In this document: piece by piece, positions 15,505 to 24,988 of the stretch
Position numbering within the stretch: position 1 is the stretch's first letter
Layout: every line of letters begins with the position of its first letter
DNA from: Bradyrhizobium iriomotense
GTDB taxonomy: Bacteria > Pseudomonadota > Alphaproteobacteria > Rhizobiales > Xanthobacteraceae
NCBI RefSeq assembly: GCF_030160715.1
Contig: NZ_BSOW01000012.1
Coordinates: 1-64,000, forward strand
Reading direction: 5' to 3'
DNA: 64,000 nucleotides
The notes under the pieces: generated by a model
What the model was told of the DNA's origin: nothing
What the model saw: the letters and a program-made list of their open reading frames with translations, nothing else
Databases searched by the model: none
Position numbers and translations under genes: made by a program

Positions 15505-16205
15505 GCCTCTTTCTCGCAGCGCCCGAGCTTGAAGCCGACGCCGTGAATGGTCTCGATCACGTTGTCGCAGCTCTGGGCTGCGAGCTTGGCGCGGATGTTG
15601 CGGATGTGGCTGTCGATGGTGCGGTCGGAGACCTGGATGTTGAGCTGATAGGCCGCCCGCATCAATTGCTCGCGGTTGAAGACCGAGGTCGGCCTGGTGA
15701 GGAATGCGCGCAGGATGCCGAACTCGATCGCGGTCAGCTTCAGCGGCGTGCCGGCAAAGGTCGCGACATGCTGCTCGGGATCGATCAGCAGGCCACCTTG
15801 CGACAGTGCGGCCGGTCCGGCCTTGGCCTCGCCATTGCGTGGGCTCAGGCGGCGCAGGATCACATTGACCCGCGCCACCAGCTCGCGCGGGCTGAACGGT
15901 TTTGTCACGTAATCGTCGCCGCCGATCTCGAGGCTAAGGATGCGATCAATCTCCTCGTCTCGCGCGGACAGGAACAGGATCGGCACGTCGGAGGATTTGC
16001 GCACCTCGCGGCAGACGTCGAGCCCGTCGAATTCCGGCATGCCGATGTCGAGCACGATCAGGTCGGGCTTGTCGGCGGCAAAGCGGCTGAGCGCCTCCTT
16101 GCCGTCGCGCGCCTCGATCACGTCCATGCCCGCTTTCCTCAGCACCACGCGGATGACTTCGCGGATGTGGCCCTCGTCGTCGACGATGAGAATGCGATGC
16201 GCCAA
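15501..16205 (-). CDS. OmpR-family response regulator
   Basis: A 234-residue regulator. The receiver domain (about 1-115) has the acidic pocket DD at 9-10, the phospho-accepting aspartate in LIVLDIGMP (about residue 53) and the KPF lysine. The winged-helix DNA-binding domain (about 135-228) ends with the typical TIDSHIRNIRAKL recognition helix and the VGFKL wing. It lies between the DUF4173-type gene (14 bases upstream) and the kinase gene (overlapping). It probably controls its own operon and envelope genes, but no target site was identified. Confidence 0.9.
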   Translation of the reverse strand: MAHRILIVDDEGHIREVIRVVLRKAGMDVIEARDGKEALSRFAADKPDLIVLDIGMPEFDGLDVCREVRKSSDVPILFLSARDEEIDRILSLEIGGDDYVTKPFSPRELVARVNVILRRLSPRNGEAKAGPAALSQGGLLIDPEQHVATFAGTPLKLTAIEFGILRAFLTRPTSVFNREQLMRAAYQLNIQVSDRTIDSHIRNIRAKLAAQSCDNVIETIHGVGFKLGRCEKEA

Positions 16206-16219
16206 GAAGTTCTCCCTCG

Positions 16220-17725
16220 TCAGCCCGCCGGCTGATTCTTCGCCTGGGCCTCCAGCCTGTGCTGGAGCCGCCAGTTTCGAAAGCCCCAGCTCCGCCAGGC
16301 CAGATCCTGACGCTGCTGTTCTACAAGGCGGTCGCGGCGCGACACAAGGCAGCTCTCCGGGTTGCCGGGCCGCAGCAAGATCGCCCTGTCGATGGCGGGC
16401 AGCGCCTGCGGCCCAAGCGTCAGGAGATAGTTGATGTCGATCAGCAAGCCGTTGCCCGATGCTTCCCGGCTGTGGGCAACATTGTAGTCGGCGATGAACG
16501 CGTCGAAGTTCACGAGTGAGGCAGTGTACAGCACGATCGTTAACGCGATCAGATTAGCGCCGACAAGCCACCGGTTGGAGCGGTCGAGTGCGATGCGGGC
16601 CACAATCAGGATCAGCCCCAGCGCCACCAGCCCCATCCAGATGAAGGCCGCGATCCGCCAATAGGTCAGCATGTAGATGTCGACGTAGAGATCGAGGCGG
16701 AGGATGGAGGACGCGACGAGAAGGACGTTCTGACCGACCCAGAGATAGACCAGCGGCCGGATCACCTTTGACTTTTCCGCAGGTCCCCCCGGACGCATCG
16801 CCACCAGCACGAAGGCGGCTGCGAGCAGGGCGGTCGCGATTAGCGGATAGGCGCCGCGATGGGCGTAGCTGGCATAGGTCATGTCGGCCGGTAGCGCGAC
16901 ATGACCCCAGAGATAGATGCCGTCGAGAATGGATTGAGCCGCGAATAGCAGGTTGAACAGGATCAGCGAGCGCAGGATCGTCGAGGGGCCCAGAAACTCC
17001 GCCGAAATGATCGGGGCGACGGGCGGAAGCGGCGGCGGCACGGGGCCATCGGCAACGGTGGTGGCGACAATCGTCTTGCGCCGCCAGCGCACATGGATGA
17101 ACGGCCAGACCAGCGCCAGCATCAAGGCCCAGAACAGCACGCGCGGGATGCTGATATATTCGAGGATGAGTTTCGGATTGAGCAGGGCCACCCACTGCTC
17201 GATTACGGGATTAGCGGCGGCGAACAGTGCGACGAAGACGGTGCCGAGCGCTGCCGGCAGCAGCCAGAGCGCTACGCCGCGGGTGAACGCCGACATGTCG
17301 AACACCTGGAACGCATCAAGGAAGAACCTGAAGGGCCCGAGCAGGAAGAAATTGCGCAGCGCGCGGGCGCGCTCAGCGAGCTCGGTCGTATCAGGATTGG
17401 TCGCGATCAGAAGCGCAATGGCCAGCGCCATGGTGAGGATCAGGAAGGACAGTGTGTTGAGCTCCTCGACAGCTGGCACGAGGCCGGCGACGAGAATGGC
17501 CGCGCCGGTCAGGCCGCGCCGCCAATCCAAGGTCGCATGATTGAAAAGCACCGACCCGACGGCAATCGCGATCGCAAACAGCGTCAGCGACAGCCCGATC
17601 CGCTGACCGTAGAACAACCAGTCGGCGAGCGCGGCCAGCACTAGCGCGAGGCCAAGCTTGGCGGGAATGGAGGAATGCCTGATCGGCTGGAGGTCCGCCG
17701 CGATCGTCGAAGCCAGGCTCGTCAT
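16220..17725 (-). CDS. Polytopic DUF4173/DUF4153-type membrane protein
   Basis: A 501-residue protein with about 11-13 hydrophobic helices (for example LGLALVLAALADWLFYG and FLILTMALAIALLIATN). Length and pattern match the DUF4173/DUF4153 families of unknown function. After the last helix there is an approximately 80-residue cytosolic tail containing ALPAIDRAILLRPG and a basic end. It is the first gene of an operon with a response regulator (14 bases downstream) and a histidine kinase. Such membrane proteins often accompany two-component systems, so it may be part of the sensory complex or the main target. Confidence 0.75.
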   Translation of the reverse strand: MTSLASTIAADLQPIRHSSIPAKLGLALVLAALADWLFYGQRIGLSLTLFAIAIAVGSVLFNHATLDWRRGLTGAAILVAGLVPAVEELNTLSFLILTMALAIALLIATNPDTTELAERARALRNFFLLGPFRFFLDAFQVFDMSAFTRGVALWLLPAALGTVFVALFAAANPVIEQWVALLNPKLILEYISIPRVLFWALMLALVWPFIHVRWRRKTIVATTVADGPVPPPLPPVAPIISAEFLGPSTILRSLILFNLLFAAQSILDGIYLWGHVALPADMTYASYAHRGAYPLIATALLAAAFVLVAMRPGGPAEKSKVIRPLVYLWVGQNVLLVASSILRLDLYVDIYMLTYWRIAAFIWMGLVALGLILIVARIALDRSNRWLVGANLIALTIVLYTASLVNFDAFIADYNVAHSREASGNGLLIDINYLLTLGPQALPAIDRAILLRPGNPESCLVSRRDRLVEQQRQDLAWRSWGFRNWRLQHRLEAQAKNQPAG

Positions 17726-17915
17726 GTCAAAAAAGACCTTTCGTGATGGGTGGCATCACGAAGTCTGAACGGCGCTTGTGCAGAACACGGGATCATCGTC
17801 TGCACGGTTTCAGGAGTCTTTTGCAGTTTTCGTGCAGGCGCGCTTTTGTCTCTCGCGCAGCGTGATTTGCTTTGATAGGTGCGAAGCAATCGCCACTCCC
17901 AGCGTGTGACGCATC

Positions 17916-19256
17916 ATGCAATTCCTCAATCGCATCGGTCTCATCCTGCTCTGGCTCGCCGCGCCTGTCGTCGCATTCGCCGCCGCCAACAAGAACGATC
18001 CCTATCTGCTCGTGTTGCGCGGAGCCGGAAACATCGCGCTTGTCGTTGCAAGCCTTGTGATCGTTATTGTCCTGCTGCGCAGAGGGGGGTGGCGCACCAT
18101 CGCCGGCAAGCTGCTTGTCACGCTCTGGTGTCTGCCGCCGCTGCTGATGTCGGCGGCACATCTCAAGTTCGAGCTGCGCAAGCACGATGTCCTCGCCGCC
18201 AGCGCTGCCGAGGTGCGTCAGCTCGGGCCGCACTTCATGGTCGGCTATTCCTCCTTTGCCGAGGTTGCGCGCCTTGCCGAGCAAGGCCTGATTGGCGGCG
18301 TCTACGTCACTCGGCACAACATCCGTGGACGAACGGTCGAGGCGCTGCGGGCCGAGATTGCGGCGCTTCAGGACAGGCGGCGCTCAGCCGACCTGCCGCC
18401 GCTGGTCGTCGCCGCGGACCAGGAGGGCGGCACCGTCGGGCATCTTGCCCCACCGCTGACAAAAGTGCCGGCACTGGCGACGCTCTCCGGGCTCGCCCCT
18501 GACGAACAGCAGGCCAAAGCCGAAGAGTACGGCCGTATCCATGGCCGCGAGCTCGCCGGTCTCGGCGTCAACCTCAATCTTGCGCCGGTGCTCGATCTGA
18601 AGCCGCCGCAGCGGCGCAACCGTCTCGACTTCCACACGCTGATCAGTCAGCGCGCGATTGCCACTGATCCCGCCGTCGTCAGTGCGATTGCGAGCGCCTA
18701 TGTCCGCGGGCTGGAAGAGTCAGGCGTCGGCGCCACGCTCAAGCATTTTCCCGGCATCGGCCGCGTGCGCACCGACACGCATCATTTCAGCGCCAGTCTC
18801 AACACGCCGGTGAGGGAATTGGAGGTGACCGACTGGCTTCCGTTCCGCGAAGTTCTAGCGCAATCGCACAGCGCGCTCATGGTCGGCCATGTCACGCTCA
18901 CCGCCGTCGATCCCGATCGTGCCGCCTCGCATTCGAAGCGCGTCGTCCAGGACATCATCCGCGACAAGTGGAATTACCAGGGTGTGGTGATGACTGACGA
19001 CCTCGTGATGGGCGCGATCTACCAGAACGACGTCTGCAAGGCAGTAGTCGAGGCGATCAACGCCGGCGTCGACCGGCTGCTGGTCGCCTATGACGGCGCA
19101 CAGTTCTATCGGGTTTTTCAATGTGCGCTGGAGGGATCGCGGCGAGGCAAGCTCGACGCGGCGATGCTGCGCGCGAGCGAGGCGCGGCTGGAGCGAAGCT
19201 TTTCGACAGCGGAGGCGCGGACGGTTTCAAGCGTCCGCGTTGTCGACAGGAACTAG
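17916..19256 (+). CDS. Membrane-anchored glycoside hydrolase family 3 (NagZ-like)
   Basis: A 446-residue protein. Three hydrophobic segments in the first about 80 residues are followed by a GH3 N-terminal domain. The KHFPG motif (about 274), the D-x-H dyad in TDTHH that serves as acid/base in beta-N-acetylglucosaminidases of this family, and the nucleophile aspartate in VVMTDDLVMGA are present. The usual KHFPGHG reads KHFPGIG. Typical NagZ is a soluble cytosolic recycling enzyme of about 340 residues; here about 80 residues of membrane anchor are added. It probably cleaves GlcNAc-type linkages of peptidoglycan at the membrane. It stands alone and is divergent from the DUF4173 operon. Confidence 0.8.
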   Translation: MQFLNRIGLILLWLAAPVVAFAAANKNDPYLLVLRGAGNIALVVASLVIVIVLLRRGGWRTIAGKLLVTLWCLPPLLMSAAHLKFELRKHDVLAASAAEVRQLGPHFMVGYSSFAEVARLAEQGLIGGVYVTRHNIRGRTVEALRAEIAALQDRRRSADLPPLVVAADQEGGTVGHLAPPLTKVPALATLSGLAPDEQQAKAEEYGRIHGRELAGLGVNLNLAPVLDLKPPQRRNRLDFHTLISQRAIATDPAVVSAIASAYVRGLEESGVGATLKHFPGIGRVRTDTHHFSASLNTPVRELEVTDWLPFREVLAQSHSALMVGHVTLTAVDPDRAASHSKRVVQDIIRDKWNYQGVVMTDDLVMGAIYQNDVCKAVVEAINAGVDRLLVAYDGAQFYRVFQCALEGSRRGKLDAAMLRASEARLERSFSTAEARTVSSVRVVDRN

Positions 19257-19294
19257 CTCTTCGCGAACTGGCGATAGTCCGGCTCGCGGTGAAA

Positions 19295-20875
19295 TCAGAA
19301 CTCGTAGCCGGTGATGCCCTTCTGCATGGCAACGTCGTGAATCGGCTGGTTGAGCGGAACGACTGGAACGTCGCGCATGCAGAGCGCGATGAAATCCTTC
19401 ACAGTCTTTTCGTACTCCGCCGCATCCGCGGTAAACCGCGCCTTGTCGATCAGCGCGTCCATGGCCTTGTTCTGGTACGACGAGATGTTGAAGATCGAGT
19501 TGTTGCCGTGAAGATTCCAGTAAAAGTAGTACTCGGGGTAATCCAGCCAGCCGCTGAAGCGGTTGAGTGCGAGCGGGAGCTCCTTCTTGTTCAACGTCGT
19601 GCGCCAGCTTGCGCCGGGGATCTTGTCGATCGACACCTTGATTCCGATCTTGCCGAGACTCTCCTGGATCAAAATGGCCGTCGGCTCGCCGACCGTGGCC
19701 GTGCCCGCATCGAGCGACAGTGTCGTTTCCAGGCCAGCCTCAAATCCCGCCTCTTTCATCAGGGCCTTGGCCTTGTCGAGATCGGTGACGTAAGGAAAGG
19801 GTTGCGGCCAGACCGGCTTTGAAACGTCCGCTGGTCCGCCGTACATCGGAACGGCGCGCCCAAAGAACGCGCTGGTCTGGATTTGCTCATAGGGCATTGC
19901 CCATGCAATGGCCTGGCGCAGCTTGACGTTATCGAACGGCGGCTTTGCGGTGTTCAGCGCGACGTACCAGAGCGCGTTGGGGATCGGAACGCCCGACACC
20001 TTGACCTTGCCTTCCCTGATGATCTGCTCGAAATCGCGAGGCGCAAATCCGCTCGAAAGGTCGGCATCGCCGCGCTCGAGCATGGCGCGGCGTGTGCCGG
20101 GCGAAGGCACGTCACGGGCGATCATGCGCTTGATCTTCGGCAAAGGTCCGCTCTTCCAGTCGTCGAAACGCGTCAACACGGTCTCGCTGCCGGGCTTCCA
20201 GCTCTCGACCTTGTAGGCACCGCCGCCCGCCTCGTTGTTCTTGAGCCAGGCCAGCGCCCAGGGGTCTTCGGGCGTTGCATTCTTTTTGGCGAGTTCGGAG
20301 TTGATGATGAAGGGAACGACGACCGCCACGTTGAACAGCAGCATCTTGTCCTTGCGGACATAGTCGATCCGAAAAGTATGGTCGTCGACGACCACGAACT
20401 GCTCGGGCTTTTCCAGCGATCCCGCCGACATCTGAAAGGTCGGAAAACCGCCGACTTTCACCGCGCGGTCGAACGACCATTTGACGTCTTTCGCCGCGAC
20501 CGGCGTCCCATCGTGAAACCTTGCGTCCTGCCTCAGCTTGAAGGTGCACGACATTCCGTCGGCGGCGACCTCCCAGCTCTCCGCGAGTTCAGGCGCGAGC
20601 TTCTCGCGGTCATAAGATGGCGTGCCGTCGGGCAGTGTCTTGGACGCATAGGTCAGGAGGCGATCGTAGCAGTTCCAGGACAGGCCATTCACGGTCTGGT
20701 TGGAGCCGACGCCATGCATGTCGAGCGAGTTCGGTCCGAGCTCCTGTACGACCAGCAGGGTCTCCGAGCGTGCCTGTGACCAGGCCAAACGCGGCGCGAT
20801 CGCCGTCATTCCGGCGACGCTCAGACCGCCGAGGATTACGCTGCGGCGGTTCAAATCAAAAGGTGGCACGCTCAT
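19295..20875 (-). CDS. Oligopeptide/nickel-type ABC transporter substrate-binding protein (SBP_bac_5)
   Basis: A 526-residue periplasmic receptor. A twin-arginine-type leader (NRRSVILGGLSVAGM) precedes the family 5 solute-binding fold, with LAESWEV and TFKLRQDARFHDGTPVAAKD near residues 100-130. The ligand is probably a peptide or other bulky solute. No permeases or ATPases are adjacent, so it is an orphan receptor. Several in-frame starts exist; I chose the ATG at 20875, 5 bases after AGAGG. The gene is next to, and on the same strand as, a LysR gene 104 bases upstream. Confidence 0.85.
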   Translation of the reverse strand: MSVPPFDLNRRSVILGGLSVAGMTAIAPRLAWSQARSETLLVVQELGPNSLDMHGVGSNQTVNGLSWNCYDRLLTYASKTLPDGTPSYDREKLAPELAESWEVAADGMSCTFKLRQDARFHDGTPVAAKDVKWSFDRAVKVGGFPTFQMSAGSLEKPEQFVVVDDHTFRIDYVRKDKMLLFNVAVVVPFIINSELAKKNATPEDPWALAWLKNNEAGGGAYKVESWKPGSETVLTRFDDWKSGPLPKIKRMIARDVPSPGTRRAMLERGDADLSSGFAPRDFEQIIREGKVKVSGVPIPNALWYVALNTAKPPFDNVKLRQAIAWAMPYEQIQTSAFFGRAVPMYGGPADVSKPVWPQPFPYVTDLDKAKALMKEAGFEAGLETTLSLDAGTATVGEPTAILIQESLGKIGIKVSIDKIPGASWRTTLNKKELPLALNRFSGWLDYPEYYFYWNLHGNNSIFNISSYQNKAMDALIDKARFTADAAEYEKTVKDFIALCMRDVPVVPLNQPIHDVAMQKGITGYEF

Positions 20876-20979
20876 CATTGCCTCTGCGAAAGAGATTTCT
20901 CGCATCGAGAGGCAAGGCGCATGCCATCAGCTGCGCTTCATGGCGTCGCATCCCCCTCGAGTCGCGCTCGCAACCGAGA

Positions 20980-21870
20980 TCAACCGGCCTGTTTCAGCTC
21001 TTGCACGAGATAGTCGACCAGGGCGCGCACCTTGGTCGAGGGACGCGGACCACCCGGAAAAACGGCGTGCACGTCGATCGGCGCGAGCTTGTAGCTCCTC
21101 AGCAGCGGCACCAGCGCGCCGGATTTGATCTCGGGTCCCGCCATCACCGGTGACGTCATGGCGATGCCGAGCCCGGCCAGCACGCTGGCGAACACGCCGG
21201 GACCGGAATCGGTATGGATGCGACCGCGCACGTCGACGGAGGTCTCGGTGCCGTTGCGCGTGAAAGACCAGGTGGCGCGGCCGAACAGGCCCGGGCCGAA
21301 GATGCAATCATGCGCGGCAAGATCGGCTGGCGTCTTTGGCGTGCCGCGCGCGGCCAGATATGACGGAGAAGCCACAAGCAGTCGCGGCAGCGTTTCGAGC
21401 TTGCGTGCGCCGAATGCGGAATCGTCGAGCTCGCCGAGGCGGATGGCGATGTCAGCACCTTCTGCGACCAGGTCCTGCCGTTCGTCGACGACTGACAGCT
21501 CGACGCGGAGCAGGGGATGCAGCTCCAGGAATTTCGGCAGGCGCGGGATGACCTGCCGCGTGCCGTAGATGATGGGCATCGCAATGCGCACGGTGCCGCG
21601 TAGCGAGTCGATGCCGCGCGCCGCGTCCTCGGCATCCTCGATCTCGGCGAGGATTTCGCGCGCACGTGCCAGGAACAGCGCGCCGGCATCCGTCGCCGTG
21701 ATCCGGCGTGTGGTTCGTAACAGCAGCTTCACACCAAGCCGTGCCTCCAGCTCGCCGATGATGCGCGACACGGAGGGCTGCGACAGTCCGAGCTCGCGCG
21801 CGGCTCGCGAAAAGCTGCCGCTCTCCGCCGCGCGGACGAAGACGGTTAGTTCCTGCAAGCGGTCACTCAT
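20980..21870 (-). CDS. LysR-family transcriptional regulator
   Basis: A 296-residue regulator: winged helix-turn-helix at about 1-60 (SFSRAARELGLSQPSVSRIIGELE), linker helix, then a two-lobed effector domain. ATG 21870 starts exactly at the domain boundary (MSDRLQELTVFVRAAESG). It is divergent from the peroxiredoxin gene, with about 98 bases between the starts, the classic LysR arrangement, so it probably controls that gene and itself. The effector domain is of the CrgA/DsdC-like small-molecule type; no cysteine pattern marks it as an OxyR. Confidence 0.88.
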   Translation of the reverse strand: MSDRLQELTVFVRAAESGSFSRAARELGLSQPSVSRIIGELEARLGVKLLLRTTRRITATDAGALFLARAREILAEIEDAEDAARGIDSLRGTVRIAMPIIYGTRQVIPRLPKFLELHPLLRVELSVVDERQDLVAEGADIAIRLGELDDSAFGARKLETLPRLLVASPSYLAARGTPKTPADLAAHDCIFGPGLFGRATWSFTRNGTETSVDVRGRIHTDSGPGVFASVLAGLGIAMTSPVMAGPEIKSGALVPLLRSYKLAPIDVHAVFPGGPRPSTKVRALVDYLVQELKQAG

Positions 21871-21968
21871 TCGAGATACAAATAAATGTTCTCCATATTC
21901 GCGGTATACCCCTTTTCCAGCGAATGAGCCAATTAAGTCGGGCCAACACCCAACCGATGGAGTTTCCA

Positions 21969-22646
21969 ATGGCCCTGCAAGACAAGCTCGATGCCTTCAA
22001 AGCCGATTTCGAAGGCGGCCGTTTTCCGCTCAAGCCGACCAAGGAAGCGCTCGCCACCATGCACCGCGCCACCGCCGAACTGATCGCGAGTGGGCAGGCG
22101 CAGCGCGCGAAGAAGGCCGGCGATGTCGCGCCGGAATTCACGCCGAGGGATCCGGACGGCAAGTCGGTGTCGTCGCGCGACCTGCTCGCGAAGGGACCGC
22201 TCGTCCTGTCCTTTTATCGCGGCGTCTGGTGCCCGTATTGTAACCTCGAGCTTCAGGCGTTGCAGGAGGTCCTGCCCGAGATCGCCGCGCGCGGCGCGAG
22301 CCTGGTTGCGATCTCGCCGCAGACCGCGCCGAACAGCCGCAAGTCGCAGCGCGATAACAAGCTCTCGTTCCCGATCCTGAGCGACGTCAGGAGCGAGGTG
22401 GCCGAGGCCTTCGGCATCCGCTTCGCGTTGCCGGCCGATCTCGTTGCGCTCTACAAGGCCTTCAAGAACGACCTGCCGACCTTCAACGACGATCCGTCAT
22501 GGGTGCTGCCGATGCCGGCGCGTTACGTCATTGGCCGTGATGGCGTCATCGCCTATGCGGAGGTGAATCCGGACTACACGCACCGGCCCGATCCATCCGA
22601 CCTGCTGCCGGTGCTGGACCGGTTGCAGGCGGTCAAGGCGGCTTGA
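21969..22646 (+). CDS. Peroxiredoxin-like AhpC/TSA family protein
   Basis: A 225-residue thioredoxin-fold protein. The active-site segment reads FYRGVWCPYCNLEL with C88 and C91, a CPYC motif in place of the lone peroxidatic cysteine of classical peroxiredoxins. This CxxC type could reduce peroxides or act as a thiol oxidoreductase. ATG 21969 has GGAG about 9 bases upstream; an earlier in-frame start is less likely. The N-terminal about 55 residues form a helical extension before the thioredoxin fold. It is expressed divergently from a LysR gene. No signal peptide is present, so it is cytosolic. Confidence 0.82.
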   Translation: MALQDKLDAFKADFEGGRFPLKPTKEALATMHRATAELIASGQAQRAKKAGDVAPEFTPRDPDGKSVSSRDLLAKGPLVLSFYRGVWCPYCNLELQALQEVLPEIAARGASLVAISPQTAPNSRKSQRDNKLSFPILSDVRSEVAEAFGIRFALPADLVALYKAFKNDLPTFNDDPSWVLPMPARYVIGRDGVIAYAEVNPDYTHRPDPSDLLPVLDRLQAVKAA

Positions 22647-22655
22647 GGCCATCTC

Positions 22656-24110
22656 CTACGGCGTCACTGCGCCGCGTGCGACCGCACGCGGTGCAGTCAG
22701 CTCCTTCCACGTCGAGTTCGCGACATGCACCGGCGAGAAGGCCGGCCGTTCGACATAGTGGCCGTCGCCGGCTTCGGCGCGCAGGTTTCCATCCTTCCAG
22801 ACGACCCGGCCGCGTGACAGCGTCACCGCAGCTCCGCCGGTGCAGGAAAATCCCTCGAACACGTTGTAGTCGATGCGGCTCATCTGCCGCTTCGCGCTGA
22901 TCGTCTTGGTCGCCTTGGGATCCCAGACCACGAGGTCGGCATCCGAGCCGACGGCGACCGCGCCCTTGCGCGGGTAGATGTTGAGGATGCGGGCGATGTT
23001 GGCCGAGGTCACCGCGACGAATTCTTCCTTCGTCAGCCGCCCGGTCGCAACGCCTGCAGTCCATAGCAGGCCAAGCCGGTCTTCGAGGCCGCCGGTGCCG
23101 TTCGGGATCTTGCGGAAGTCGTCGCGGCCGAACCGCTTCTGTTCGGTCGTGAAGGCGCAGTGGTCGGTCGCGACCACCTGGAGCGAGCCGGATTGCAGGC
23201 CGGCCCACAGGCTGTCCTGATGCGACTTGTCGCGGAACGGCGGCGACATCACGCGCTGCGCGGAATGGTCCCAGTCCTTGCTGGCATATTCGCCGGCATC
23301 GAGCAGCAGATGCTGGATCAGCGGCTCGCCATAGACGCGCTTGCCGGCGGCGCGCGCCCGTGCGATCGCTTCGTGCGCTTCGCGGCAGCTAGTGTGCACG
23401 ATGTAAACAGGCGTTCCCGTCATGTCGGCGATCATGATGGCGCGGTTGGTGGCTTCACCTTCGACCTCCGGCGGCCGCGAATAGGCGTGGCCTTCGGGGC
23501 CGGTGATGCCGCGCGCGATTAGCGCCTCCTGCATCAGCGCGACGACGTCGCCGTTCTCGGCGTGCACCACGGGCATGGCGCCGAGATGGGCGCAGCGCGC
23601 GAACGAGTTGTAGAGCTCGTCATCGTTCACCATCAGCGCGCCCTTGTAGGCCATGAAATGCTTGAAGGTGTTGATGCCGTAGGTTTTGACCACGGTCTCC
23701 ATCTCGTCGAAAATCTGCTTCGACCATGACGTCACCGCCATGTGGAAACCGTAGTCGCTGGCCGCCTTCTCGGATTTGTGCCGCCACTCCTGATACGCTG
23801 CGAGCATCGACTGGCCGGGATCGGGCAGGCAGAAATCCACCACCATGGTGGTGCCGCCGGTCAGCGCCGCCTTGGTGCCGGATTCGAAATCATCGGCGGT
23901 GACCGTGCCCATGAACGGCATTTCGAGATGGGTATGCGGATCGATGCCGCCCGGCATCACGAAGCAGCCGCCGGCGTCCATCATTTCAGTGCCGGTCGGC
24001 GTATCGATCGATGCGCCGATCGCGACGATGGTGTCTCCGTCGACCAGCACGTCCGCACGGCGTGAATGATCATGATTGACGACAGTGCCGCCGCGAATGA
24101 GGAGGGGCAT
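22656..24110 (-). CDS. hydA: Dihydropyrimidinase (D-hydantoinase)
   Basis: A 484-residue amidohydrolase that opens the ring of 5,6-dihydropyrimidines in reductive pyrimidine breakdown. Zinc ligands are visible: HTH in DPHTHLEMP (about 58-60), the carbamylated lysine in FMAYKGAL (about residue 150), histidines in VHAEN and YIVHTS, and the aspartate in TDHCAF. The length matches the family. The start is set by ATG 24110 just before MPLLIRGG. The stop lies 10 bases from the convergent peroxiredoxin stop. Partner genes of the pathway (dihydropyrimidine dehydrogenase, beta-ureidopropionase) are not in the window. Confidence 0.92.
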   Translation of the reverse strand: MPLLIRGGTVVNHDHSRRADVLVDGDTIVAIGASIDTPTGTEMMDAGGCFVMPGGIDPHTHLEMPFMGTVTADDFESGTKAALTGGTTMVVDFCLPDPGQSMLAAYQEWRHKSEKAASDYGFHMAVTSWSKQIFDEMETVVKTYGINTFKHFMAYKGALMVNDDELYNSFARCAHLGAMPVVHAENGDVVALMQEALIARGITGPEGHAYSRPPEVEGEATNRAIMIADMTGTPVYIVHTSCREAHEAIARARAAGKRVYGEPLIQHLLLDAGEYASKDWDHSAQRVMSPPFRDKSHQDSLWAGLQSGSLQVVATDHCAFTTEQKRFGRDDFRKIPNGTGGLEDRLGLLWTAGVATGRLTKEEFVAVTSANIARILNIYPRKGAVAVGSDADLVVWDPKATKTISAKRQMSRIDYNVFEGFSCTGGAAVTLSRGRVVWKDGNLRAEAGDGHYVERPAFSPVHVANSTWKELTAPRAVARGAVTP

Positions 24111-24278
24111 GGGGGGACTCCGGGGAAGAAGACTGAACGGCGATCGCCGTCGCGCAAAGCTTAGAGTCGCGGCCGAGGCTTCGACAGGTGAAATTTTAGT
24201 CAGTTGCTGGTGATGATTGTGCTGCATCCGCGATGGCGCTGCGGGTCCTCTCCTGGAAGCGGGGGAGGTGACTCGCGG

Positions 24279-24887
24279 TTACCGCGCGGGCACCACCAAT
24301 CCCAGCAGCGTGGCGCGCACCAGCGCGGCGATCTCGTTGCGCAACGCCGGCAGCGGAACTGCGACAAGCTTCTGCTCCAGCCCCAGCGCCACCATGCCAT
24401 GCACCGCCGAGAACAGGCTGCGCGCGGTAATGCCGAGCTCGTCCGGGCTGCGGTCAGGAAACAGCGCGGCAAGAGGCCTGTAGATGTGGCGGAACAACTC
24501 CATCTGCTCGCTGATCGCCCAATCGGGCACGATTTTGCCGCGCTCCATGCGGTGCTCGAACAGCGCGCGCCAGAGCTCGAGATTTTCCGCGGCGAAATCG
24601 CAATAGGCGATGGCGATGCGGATCAGCGTCTCCTGCGGCGAGGCGGCACCTGCACCCTCGGCGCCGGTCAGCGCCTCGTCGAGCCGGCGCAGGGTGCGCG
24701 AGCCGACACGCAGGATCAGCTCGTCCACATCGGCCACCAGATTATAGACCGCGCCATTGGCACAGCCGATCTCGCGGGCGAGATCCCGGGTTTTCAGGCC
24801 TGCCAATCCCTTCTCGGCGATCATCCCTTCCGCCGCCAGGATGAGGGCTTCCCTGAGTTTCTTTCGTCGTTCCAAAGCTTTAGACAT
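24279..24887 (-). CDS. TetR-family repressor facing pspA
   Basis: A 202-residue regulator. The N-terminal helix-turn-helix reads LKTRDLAREIGCANGAVYNLVADVDELI (about 36-63), followed by a ligand-binding helical domain of the TetR_C type. ATG 24887 (MSKALERRKKL) is preferred over an upstream TTG. It is divergent from pspA, and the 101 bases between the starts contain three copies of a TGAGC-N3-GCTCA palindrome, so it almost certainly represses pspA and itself. The inducer is unknown, perhaps an envelope-active small molecule. Confidence 0.88.
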   Translation of the reverse strand: MSKALERRKKLREALILAAEGMIAEKGLAGLKTRDLAREIGCANGAVYNLVADVDELILRVGSRTLRRLDEALTGAEGAGAASPQETLIRIAIAYCDFAAENLELWRALFEHRMERGKIVPDWAISEQMELFRHIYRPLAALFPDRSPDELGITARSLFSAVHGMVALGLEQKLVAVPLPALRNEIAALVRATLLGLVVPAR

Positions 24888-24902
24888 TTTTAACCAAAAT
24901 TT

Positions 24903-24972
24903 TTGAGCGACGCTCAAATTTCTCTTGAGCGATGCTCAAGATATGCTACAAAGCATCCGTGAGCAATGCTCA
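24903..24972. promoter_or_regulatory. Three palindromic operators between tetR-type gene and pspA
   Basis: Three inverted repeats share the half-site TGAGC: TTGAGCGACGCTCAA (24903-24917), TTGAGCGATGCTCAA (24925-24939) and TGAGCAATGCTCA (24960-24972). Centres are 22 and 34 bases apart, about two and three helical turns, so repressor dimers could sit on one face of the DNA. They cover the expected promoters of both the repressor gene and pspA; the third ends 16 bases before the pspA start codon. The first two are nearly identical and the third is shorter. Confidence 0.8.
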
Positions 24973-24988
24973 TAACAGGGAGTAGCCA

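Noticed and set aside
24111..24278. A possible short gene between dihydropyrimidinase and the TetR-type gene
   Set aside because: No frame with a ribosome site and protein-like composition; the gap is a promoter region of the minus-strand hydA.
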